Assembly (NCBI RefSeq): GCF_003626645.1
Contig: NZ_RBAM01000010.1
Location: forward strand, 186,001-250,000
Reading direction: 5' to 3'
DNA length: 64,000 nt
Origin: Streptomyces klenkii
GTDB lineage: Bacteria > Actinomycetota > Actinomycetes > Streptomycetales > Streptomycetaceae
A model generated the notes under the pieces. The model was not told the origin of the DNA. It worked only from the letters and a program-made list of their open reading frames with translations, and searched no databases. This document shows positions 43,769 through 51,933 of this stretch, piece after piece; positions within the stretch are counted from its first letter, which is position 1, and each line of letters starts with the position of its first letter. The translations under genes were made by a program, and so were the position numbers.

Positions 43769-43805
43769 CTGCTAAAATCGAAGTTAGTAGCTTCTATTTT
43801 AGCAG
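43769..43805. promoter_or_regulatory. 37-bp nested palindrome, likely HxlR operator
   Basis: The outer arms CTGCTAAAAT (43769-43778) and ATTTTAGCAG (43796-43805) are perfectly complementary. The inner part GAAGTTAGTAGCTTC (43780-43794) is itself nearly palindromic about the same centre. It is strikingly AT-rich for this genome and lies between divergent start codons. Confidence 0.8.
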
Positions 43806-43856
43806 TCGAGACGGGAGCGGCGCCTCGTGTACCCGCGCCCGGAGACGGAACGCACG

Positions 43857-44642
43857 ATGACCACATCCATCAGCGAATCCCTCGAAGACCGGCGCGCTCT
43901 GGTCACGGGCGGCACCAAGGGCACCGGAGCCGCCATCGCCCGACGCCTCGCCCAGGCCGGTGCGACCGTGTTCGTCACAGCCCGCAGCCGCCCCGTCGAC
44001 GTGGAGGAGAAGAGCTTCATCGCCGCCGACCTCTCCTCCGCCGAGGGCGCCTCCCACGTGGCCGCCGAGGTGGACGCCCGCGCGGGAGGCGTCGACATCC
44101 TGGTCAACACCCTCGGCGGTTCCCAGGCTCCGGCCGGAGGGTTCGCGGCCCTGGGCGAGGACGACTGGGCCAGGGAGCTGAACACGAATCTTCTGGCCGC
44201 CGTCCGCCTGGACCGTGCCCTCCTCCCGCACATGATCGCCCTCGGCAAGGGCACGATCGTGCACGTCACCTCGATCCAGCGCCGCATGCCGCTATGGAAC
44301 GGAACCCTGGCCTACGCCGCCGCCAAAGCAGCCCTGACCACCTACAGCAAAGGACTGGCCAACGAGGTTGCTCCCCACGGCGTCCGCGTCAACACCGTCT
44401 CACCCGGCTTCATCCAGACCTCGGCCGCCGACGGCCTCGTCTCCCGGATCGCCCACGACGCCGGCATCACCCAGGAAGCGGCGCTGGGCCGGCTCATGGA
44501 CTCCCTGGGAGGCATCCCGCTCGGCCGCCCCAACCAGCCCGAGGAAGTCGCCGAACTCGTCGCCTTCCTCGTCTCCGACCGCGCCTCGGCCATCGTCGGC
44601 GCCGAACACGTCATCGACGGCGGCACCACCCCCACCGTCTGA
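43857..44642 (+). CDS. Short-chain dehydrogenase/reductase
   Basis: 261 residues. Cofactor loop: ALVTGGTKGTGAAIARRLA. Structural motif: ILVNTLGGS, where the usual NNAG is NTLG. Catalytic Tyr and Lys: LAYAAAKAALTTYSKGLA, with Ser in VTSIQRR. The C-terminal fold ends AEHVIDGGTTPTV. NAD(P)-dependent carbonyl or alcohol chemistry is expected; substrate unknown. ATG 43857 preferred over GTG 43827. Likely induced through the HxlR regulator at 43757. Confidence 0.88.
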   Translation: MTTSISESLEDRRALVTGGTKGTGAAIARRLAQAGATVFVTARSRPVDVEEKSFIAADLSSAEGASHVAAEVDARAGGVDILVNTLGGSQAPAGGFAALGEDDWARELNTNLLAAVRLDRALLPHMIALGKGTIVHVTSIQRRMPLWNGTLAYAAAKAALTTYSKGLANEVAPHGVRVNTVSPGFIQTSAADGLVSRIAHDAGITQEAALGRLMDSLGGIPLGRPNQPEEVAELVAFLVSDRASAIVGAEHVIDGGTTPTV

Positions 44643-44888
44643 ACCCGCCACGACCATCAGGAGCGTCATGCACGCCAACCAGGAGGCCAGCCGGAATACG
44701 GCAGAAACGTGCCGTAGGGTTCGGCGCTGACGACCTGGCGCGAAGGCCTCGTCGGCTGGTCGCCCGTTTGGATGCTCTTCGTATGAGCCGTGTGGCCTTG
44801 GCGATTGGTGTCTTCCCTGGCCACAGGGCTCGTGACGGGTTCTGCGGTGGCTGCGGGGTGTGCTCGGTGCGGGTGAGCGGTGGGGATC

Positions 44889-47493
44889 ATGCGGCGCATG
44901 GCGTCGGTGGAACGTACCGCGTATCCGCGGTTCAAGCGCACGATCACTTGTCGCGGGCTGCATGACTCGTTCGCTCCGGGCGCGTCCGAGGTGGCGTGGG
45001 CGCGGGGGAAGGCGCGGTCACCGGAGCATCTGCCGGCGTTGGTGGTGCTGCTGAAGGGCTTCCAGAAGTTGGGGTACTTCCCGGACCTGGACGAGGTGCC
45101 GGAGCTGGTGGTCGGGCATGTGCGCGGGCTGCCGGGGCTGGAGGAGGATGTGCTGCCGCTGCACGACTCGGTGCGTACGGCCGCGCGGCAGCGTGACTTC
45201 GTGCGTGAGCGGCTTGGTGTGGAGTGCGACAAGGAGAAGGCCCGCGCGGTTGCTTCGGCGGCGATCTACGAGGCGGTGCAGGCGAAGGACAATCCGGCGG
45301 ACCTGATCAATGTGGCGCTGGAGACGCTGGTGCGGAAGCGGTTGGAGCTGCCGGGCTATACGACGCCGGATGCGCTGGCCTCGGCGATCCGTACCGAGGT
45401 GAACACGGGGTTCTTCGAGACGATCGCCGGGCGGGTCGATGAGGCGCGCACCGCTCGGGTGCTGGGGCTGCTGCGGGTGGTGTCCGGATCGCGGAGCCGG
45501 TTCGATGAGCTGAAGCGGCCGGCGAAGGCGCCGTCGGTGTCCCATCTGCGCGAGCACCCGGCCTATCCGGACAGGCTGAAGCTGTTGGGGCCGACGGCGG
45601 ACTGGCTTGAGGGGGTGCCGTCGGCGAAGGTGGAGCACTTCGCCGGGCAGGCGCGGGTGCTGGATGCGGCCGAGCTGGGCAAGGTCGGTGTGGTGAAGCG
45701 GACGGCGCTGCTGGTGTGCCTGCTGCACATGGCGAAGGTGCGGGCGCGGGACGAGCTGGTGACGATGCTGTGCATGCGCATGGCGCGGATCACCAAGAAG
45801 GCCAAGGAGGACCTGGAGAAGATCCGTCAGCGGCACCGGGCCGAGTCCGAGTGGCTGCTCGCGGTGCTCGGTGAGGTGCTGGAGGCCGCGAAGGGCGCGG
45901 TCGGTTTCGACAGCGGTTCGGTCACCCTGCCCACCGGCTCCCGCAAGAAGAACGCGGTGCATGCCGCGTGCGGGAAGGCGGTGCTGGAGAAGCTGGAGGA
46001 GGCCGGGGGCCTGGCGAAGCTGTCGGAGGACCACGAGCTGGTCTCCGCGCACCACGGCGACAACTATTTCCCGCTGATGTGGCGGCACTTCAAGAGCCAC
46101 CGCAAGGTCCTGCTCGACAAGGCCCGCGAGGGGAAGATCAACCGGCGGCACTTCGAGGTGTGCACCCTGTTCTGTCTGGTCCAGGAGGTCCGCAGCGGGG
46201 ACGTGGCGGTCCTGGGGTCGGAGTCGTACACCAATTTCTACGACCAGCTTTTGTCGTGGGAGGAGTGCGAGCCGCTGGTAGCGGGGTACTGCGAGCAGGC
46301 CGGGCTGCCGGCCACGGCGTCGGCGTTCACGGCGGCGCTGCGGCAGAAGCTGACGGCGGTGGCGGCGAAGGTGGACGCCGGGTACCCGGATAACGCGGAT
46401 CTGACGATCGATGCGGCGTCGGGGAAGATCGTGCTCAGCCCGCGCAAGGGCAAGGACCGGCGCAAGTCCGCTCTGGATCTGGAGGCGGAGATCCTGCGTC
46501 GGCTGCCGGAGTGGAGCCTGCTGGACATGCTGGCGCGCACGGCGTACTGGATCCAGTGGTGGCGGCACTTCGGCCCTGCCTCGGGGCCGGATCCGAAGAT
46601 CCGCAACAAGCTCGCCCGCTACTGCTGGACGGTCTTCACCTACGGGACGAACGCCGGTCCCGCGCAGGTAGCACGGCACATGCGCGGCCAGGTATCGCTG
46701 CACGAGATCTCGCTGGCCGGCAACCAGCACATCACCGCCGAGAAGCTGAACGCCGCCTCGGCGGACGTGATCGACATGTTCATCCGGCTCGACGTGGCGC
46801 ACGTGTGGGGTGATGTCAGCAAGGCCGGGATCGACGGCTCCCAGTACGACACGTGGGAGAACAACCTCCTGGCCGAGTCCCGCATCCGTTATGGGGGCTT
46901 TGGCGGGCTCTCGCTCAGGCACGTCTCCGACACCTGTATCGCCTTGTTCAGCCACTTCATCCCGTGCGGGATGCGGGAAACTCCTCATGCGCGTGGCTCT
47001 CTCGATCCGGGAGGGCCGGCTGTCGTCGTCCACGCTGCTGCGGCGCCTGGGCAACGAGTCCCGCCGCAACCGCATCTACCAGGCATACCGCGAGCTGGGG
47101 CGCGTGATCCGCACGATCGTGCTCCTGCGGTTCTTGTCGGAACCCGAGCTACGGGAGTCGATCCAGTCGATGACGAACAAGGTCGAAGCCTTCCGCAAGT
47201 TCAGCAACTGGCTGATGTTCGCCTCCGACGTGATCCAGGACAACGACCCCGTACACCAGGAGAAGATCATTAAATTCCACGAGCTGCTGGCGAACTGTCT
47301 GATCTTCCATACGGCCGTGGACATCACGAAGGTCGTCAACGACCTCATCGACGAGGGCTGGGAGATCGACCCGGTGGACCTGGCCGCCACCAGCCCTTAC
47401 ACCACCTGCAAGACCCGCCGCTTGGGAACGTGGCACCTCGACATGGAGCCCCCGGTCGGGCAGGCGGTCGGGCAGCTGCGGCTGGCAGCGTGA
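44889..47493 (+). pseudogene. tnpA: Tn3-family transposase with internal deletion and frameshift
   Basis: The N-terminal two thirds is a normal Tn3-type transposase (FKRTITCRGLHDSFAPG, then LVVLLKGFQKLGYFPDLDEV, to the catalytic part GIDGSQYDTWENNLLAESRI and HVSDTCIALFSHFIPCG). Directly after FIPCG the frame changes and the text resumes with LMRVALSIREGRLSSSTLL, NRIYQAYRELGRVIRTIVLL and NKVEAFRKFSNWL. About 100 residues of the catalytic core are missing near 46975-46985. The end (LRLAA, stop at 47493) looks intact. No terminal inverted repeats were identified. Non-functional for transposition. Confidence 0.85.
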
Positions 47494-47776
47494 GGCGGAG
47501 TTGTGCGGTCAGATCGAGGAAGTCGGCGACGACCGGGACCGGCGGTGGACAGCAAGTTGGCCGTGCAGGCCGGCCAGGGTGCTGGTACCCGGGGGTGGAG
47601 TTGGCATTGCCTGGCTGCTTGTCGGTGGCGTACGCACCGGCAGCGTCGATGTCACCGGAGCGCGGGTGCATCCAGTGAATGGCAATGACCGTACAGGCGG
47701 GTGCGTCGTCCGGGCACCCTCATACAGAGTGTCTCTTTGCGCGAGGTTTCGTTCCTATGGTGTGGGGAGTGGTCTC

Positions 47777-48619
47777 GTGTCAACGGCTGATGATGGTGAC
47801 GTGTCCTGCCCTGCGGGCCATTCCCGCGTACAGGGTCCGGTCGGCAGTGGCGAGGCGCCTTGCCCTGTCCGCACCGGCGGGTGGGTGCCCCTTTCCGGTG
47901 ACCGGCTCTGCCGGGGCCGCGCTGATCTGTTGTGGGCGCTCGGCGGTATGACCGTTTGCTCCGCGGCCGTGGGGCTGGTGGACCCGCTGGGGCCGCGGGG
48001 CCAGCCGGCCCTGGCCCTCGGGATTGGCGCGGTGGTGGCCGGATGGCTCGCTGTCCGGGAGAACGTCCTTGTCCGAACCCAGGTCCTGGTTGTCGCCCTG
48101 ATCACCTCTGTGGTGGAGGTCGCGGCCACCCGATGGCTGAGCCTTTGGGATTACCGCCTGGGTAACCTGCCCGTCTATCTGCCCGCGTTGCATGCCGTCA
48201 TCTTTCTGACAGTCGTTGTGGTGGCCCGTTCCCTGCCGCCCTGGCTGCCCCGTCGGCTCCTGCTCGGCTGCGCGCTCGCCGGAGTCGGGCTGTGGGCAGG
48301 CTGGCAGTTGCTTCTGAGCGAGCGCACCGACACGGTCGGTGTCCTGTGGTTCCTCGTGCTCCTGGCCCTGTGCCGTCACCGGGAGACGGCCGACCGGATT
48401 CCCGCGATCGTCGTGGTGACGGTTCCGCACGACGTCATGGCGACGGGCACGGGCATGGTGGCCTACCGCTCCCATGATGTCACCGGCCTTCTGTCGGTTG
48501 CCGCCCAGCCGTCCGCCATTGTCGGCGGCTACGCTCTGATCTATTACTTCGCCTCTCTCATGGTGCCGACGGTGCTCAGCTTGTGGCGGCGGTGTACTTC
48601 CCGGCTGCCGGCCTCATGA
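47777..48619 (+). CDS. Polytopic membrane protein, first gene of the polyprenoid operon
   Basis: 280 residues, about seven hydrophobic segments after a roughly 50-residue N-terminal tail. Recognisable stretches are WLSLWDYRLGNLPVYLPALH, VGVLWFLVLLALCRHR and the GGY-containing last helix SAIVGGYALIYYFASL, seen in an uncharacterised actinobacterial membrane-protein family. The GTG at 47777 follows GGGGAGT. Its stop overlaps the ATG of the tri-domain enzyme (ATGA). By context it could be a membrane-bound terpene cyclase or a scaffold that keeps the lipid intermediates in the membrane; that is a hypothesis. Confidence 0.7.
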   Translation: MSTADDGDVSCPAGHSRVQGPVGSGEAPCPVRTGGWVPLSGDRLCRGRADLLWALGGMTVCSAAVGLVDPLGPRGQPALALGIGAVVAGWLAVRENVLVRTQVLVVALITSVVEVAATRWLSLWDYRLGNLPVYLPALHAVIFLTVVVVARSLPPWLPRRLLLGCALAGVGLWAGWQLLLSERTDTVGVLWFLVLLALCRHRETADRIPAIVVVTVPHDVMATGTGMVAYRSHDVTGLLSVAAQPSAIVGGYALIYYFASLMVPTVLSLWRRCTSRLPAS

Positions 48620-51600
48620 CGACGGCAGCCGGGCCCGCGCGGGCCGTGGTGATCGGCGGCAGCATGGCGGGACTGCTGGCCGCCCGCGCGCTGACCGACA
48701 CCCACGAAGAAGTACTGGTCGTCGACCGGGATACCTTGCCGACCACCCCCGTCCATCGTGTCGGGGTGCCGCAGGCCCGGCACACGCACTGGCTGTTGGC
48801 CCGGGGACTGGAGGTGCTGGAGTCCTTCTTCCCGGGGCTGTCGGCGGAACTGGCCGCCATGGGCGCGACGCTGGCCGACCCGCAACGGGATGGCATGTGG
48901 GTCTTCGACGGACGTCCGGCGCGGCGCGCTCCCTCGGATCTGGCCTGTCTGACCATGAGCCGCACGCTGCTGGAGAGCTGCGTACGCACCCGCGTCGCGG
49001 CCCTTCCCGGCGTGCGGATACTCCCCCGGCACGAGGTCGTCGGCCTGCTGCCGTCGCCCGACGGCCGCAGGATCAGCGGGGTGCGCGCATTGCGTCGCGG
49101 CAGCCCGGAGCCCGGCTTGGAGGTGCGGGCGGATCTGGTGGTCGACGCCTCGGGGCGTGCTTCCCGCACTCCGTTGTGGCTGCGGGAGCTGGGACACCGG
49201 CCGCCGCGTGAGGACCGGGTACGCGTGAGTGTCACCTACGCGACCCGGCACTACCGCGGCGAACAACACCACCTGCCCGGTGTTCTGGCCATCGGACGGC
49301 ATGTCACGCCGGAACGGCCCCGGGGTGCGGCTCTCTACTTTGAGGAGGGCGATCGATGGAGCCTCACCCTGGCCGGTGTCCTCTCCGATGAACCGCCGGT
49401 GGCCGCCGACGCGTTCACAGCCTTCGCCTGTTCTCTGGGCGACCCGTGCATCCGGCGGGTCGTCGTGAACGCCGAGCCTCTCGACGACCCCGTCCGCATG
49501 CGGTTTCCGGAGACTGTCCGCCGCCGGTATGAGCGGTTGCCCAGACCGCCCGAGGGGCTGGTCGTCATCGGCGACGCGATGTGCAGCACCAATCCGACCC
49601 TGTCCCACGGCATGTCGGTCGCTGCGCTCCAGGCGAAGGCCCTGCATGACTGTCTCGGTGAAGGGGCCGCGCGACTGCCCCGGCGCTTCTACCGCAGAGC
49701 CGCACGAGTGCTGACCGTGCCATGGATCGCCACCCGCACATCCGATGTGCTGCCGTACGAGTCCGGGTGCCGCCGGTCCCCGTTTCTGTGGCTGGCCGAC
49801 CTCGCGCGCAGCGCCCTGAGCGCCGCCATGGAACGGGACGCCACCGTCACCCGGGCCTGCCTGCGCGTCGCGCATTTGGTCACTGGGCTGGGGCCCCTGT
49901 TCTCACCGCGGGTCCTGATCCGCGTACTGCCGTCCGTGCTCCGTCTCCTGCCCGCCCAGATGCCCTGGGGACGCGCACGCCCGGCGGCCCCGCCCGAGCG
50001 CAGCGGCATGCCGGGGCCCAGGCATGCGTCCGATCACGACCACGCGCCCGAGCGGGGCCGAAGCCCGGGTCCCGTCCCCGTAGTACCCACCCCGTCGGAC
50101 TGTTCGTCCGCTCGTCCCTGGAGGAAGCTGCCGTTGCCCGGCACCTTGGCTCAGTCCGCCATCGACGACCCTGTATTGCGGGCCGCTTATGCGGCATGCG
50201 GCAGGTTCTGCAAGGCCGCCAATCCGACCGAGTACGCGCTGATGCGGCTCATGCCCACCGCGCTGCGGCCCGCGTGCTGGGCCTTGTGGACCGCGCTCAG
50301 TGTGCCCGACAACATCATCGACTCCACGGACGGCACCCCAGCCGAGCGGGCTGCGCGGATGAGGGCATGGACGAGGGATCTGGAGGAGGAGCTAAGAGGG
50401 GCCACTAGCAGTGATCCCTACCGGCGGGCGATCGTCGACACGTTCTGGCGGTGGCAGCTCGATCCGCGTGACCTGCACGTCTCGTACGCGGCCATCGAGG
50501 CCGACGCCGCCGGCCGTCAGTCGGTGGCCTGGGAGGACTGGAGCGCCCGTGTGCAGCACAGCAATGTCACCTGGGCGAGCCAGTGCCTGACTCTGCTCAA
50601 CCGCGCGGGACTCTCTGCCCTCGTCCGGCCCCAGCACCACCGCGATCTGGCTCGCTTCCTCGACGGTGTCTATCTCACCGACACCCTCGTCGACCTCGCC
50701 GCCGACCTGGACCGGGGCGTCCTGCAACTGCCCACCGAGGCAGTCGAACAGTTCAGCGTCGAACCGGCCAGCCTGCTTCAGCGGTGCTGGACCCCGCACA
50801 CCAAGGCCCTGATCAAACATCTGGTCGCCAGGGCCCGGCACCAACTGGAGCCGCCGGCGCTCACCGCCCTGCACCCCGGCACGACCATCCTGCTCCGCGC
50901 CGTCAGCAACCTCTTCCTCGCCCGGCTGAGGGCCGTCGAACGGGCCGGGCCCCGACTGCTGCACACCAGCCCGGACCTCGGGCCGCTCACCCGTACACGG
51001 ATCCTCGCCACCGCCCGCGCCCAAGCGGCCGTAGCCTGGAAGCTGGCTCCGCTCGACGTCCCCCGTACGCCCACGCGTCTCCCGGCACAGACGGCCATGA
51101 TCCTGCCGCAGCCCGCAGCGCGTGCCGGCACTGCCGGGCCACGCCCGCATCCCAGCGGCGTGCGGCCTCCGCTGATCGAGGCCAGCCACATGCCACGTCA
51201 CGTGGCGGTCATCATGGACGGCAACGGCCGCTGGGCCACCGAGCGCGGACTGCCCCGTCATGAAGGACACCGCGCGGGACGCACCGCGCTGTGCGATGTC
51301 GTCCACGGCGCGCTGGAGATCGGGCTGCAATATCTGACGGTATACGCCTTCTCCAGCGAAAACTGGCAGAGGTCACCGACGGAGATCGCCAACCTGTTCG
51401 AGCTGGCCGCGGAGGGGACGGGTGACTTCGAGGCCGACGGCGTACGACTGCGCTGGGCCGGCAGCCCCGAGGGACTGCCCCAAGACCTGGTCGACGCATT
51501 GCAGCGGGCCGAGCACGAGAGCATGGACGAGTCCGCCCTCACCCTGACCATCTGCCTCAACTACGGCGGCCGCGCCGAACTCGCCGACGCCGCAGCCGGC

Positions 51601-51933
51601 CTCGCCCGAGCCGCCGTCGCCGGCGAGGTCGACCCGAACCATGTCTCCGAACACCTCCTGGCCCGCTACCTGCCGTACCCGGACACGCCCGACGTCGACC
51701 TGCTGTGGCGCACCGGCGGTGATCGCCGCATTTCCAACTTCCTGCCCTGGCAGACGACATATGCCGAACTCCACTTCACCGACATCTACTGGCCGGACGT
51801 GGACCGCCGGGACCTGTGGCAGACGATGCTTTCCTACGGCTGCCGCGAGCGCCGCTACGGCACCGTGCCCGCGGCACCACGCCCGCCGGCACTCACGGGG
51901 CCGGGCGGCGACCCAGCCGCGGCAGAGAGGTGA
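48616..51933 (+). CDS. Three-domain fusion: FAD monooxygenase + squalene/phytoene synthase-like + cis-prenyltransferase (UppS)
   Basis: 1105 residues. Domain 1 (about 5-455) is a squalene-epoxidase-like flavoprotein: FAD loop VVIGGSMAGLLAARAL, VPQARHTHWLLARGLEVLES and second FAD motif VIGDAMCSTNPTLSHG (320). Domain 2 (about 505-805) is an SQS/PSY-type head-to-head synthase with both Asp-rich motifs, PDNIID (565-569) and DTLVDLAAD (689-697). Domain 3 (about 859-1095) is a complete UppS: HVAVIMDGNGRWA with catalytic Asp 868, YAFSSENWQRS, LLWRTGGDRRISNFLPWQ. Pro/Ser-rich linkers (about 455-505, 810-855) separate them. ATGA and GTGA overlaps join it to both neighbours. Predicted to make, couple and epoxidise a polyprenoid. 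Confidence 0.93.
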   Translation: MTTAAGPARAVVIGGSMAGLLAARALTDTHEEVLVVDRDTLPTTPVHRVGVPQARHTHWLLARGLEVLESFFPGLSAELAAMGATLADPQRDGMWVFDGRPARRAPSDLACLTMSRTLLESCVRTRVAALPGVRILPRHEVVGLLPSPDGRRISGVRALRRGSPEPGLEVRADLVVDASGRASRTPLWLRELGHRPPREDRVRVSVTYATRHYRGEQHHLPGVLAIGRHVTPERPRGAALYFEEGDRWSLTLAGVLSDEPPVAADAFTAFACSLGDPCIRRVVVNAEPLDDPVRMRFPETVRRRYERLPRPPEGLVVIGDAMCSTNPTLSHGMSVAALQAKALHDCLGEGAARLPRRFYRRAARVLTVPWIATRTSDVLPYESGCRRSPFLWLADLARSALSAAMERDATVTRACLRVAHLVTGLGPLFSPRVLIRVLPSVLRLLPAQMPWGRARPAAPPERSGMPGPRHASDHDHAPERGRSPGPVPVVPTPSDCSSARPWRKLPLPGTLAQSAIDDPVLRAAYAACGRFCKAANPTEYALMRLMPTALRPACWALWTALSVPDNIIDSTDGTPAERAARMRAWTRDLEEELRGATSSDPYRRAIVDTFWRWQLDPRDLHVSYAAIEADAAGRQSVAWEDWSARVQHSNVTWASQCLTLLNRAGLSALVRPQHHRDLARFLDGVYLTDTLVDLAADLDRGVLQLPTEAVEQFSVEPASLLQRCWTPHTKALIKHLVARARHQLEPPALTALHPGTTILLRAVSNLFLARLRAVERAGPRLLHTSPDLGPLTRTRILATARAQAAVAWKLAPLDVPRTPTRLPAQTAMILPQPAARAGTAGPRPHPSGVRPPLIEASHMPRHVAVIMDGNGRWATERGLPRHEGHRAGRTALCDVVHGALEIGLQYLTVYAFSSENWQRSPTEIANLFELAAEGTGDFEADGVRLRWAGSPEGLPQDLVDALQRAEHESMDESALTLTICLNYGGRAELADAAAGLARAAVAGEVDPNHVSEHLLARYLPYPDTPDVDLLWRTGGDRRISNFLPWQTTYAELHFTDIYWPDVDRRDLWQTMLSYGCRERRYGTVPAAPRPPALTGPGGDPAAAER

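Noticed and set aside
44643..44888. Terminal inverted repeat of the Tn3 element
   Set aside because: I compared this segment with 47494-47776 and found no convincing long inverted match, so element ends are not called.
45018..47075. 685-codon open frame antisense to the Tn3 transposase
   Set aside because: Composition is Arg/Leu/Pro-heavy and mirrors codon bias of the sense strand; the sense strand shows unmistakable transposase motifs.
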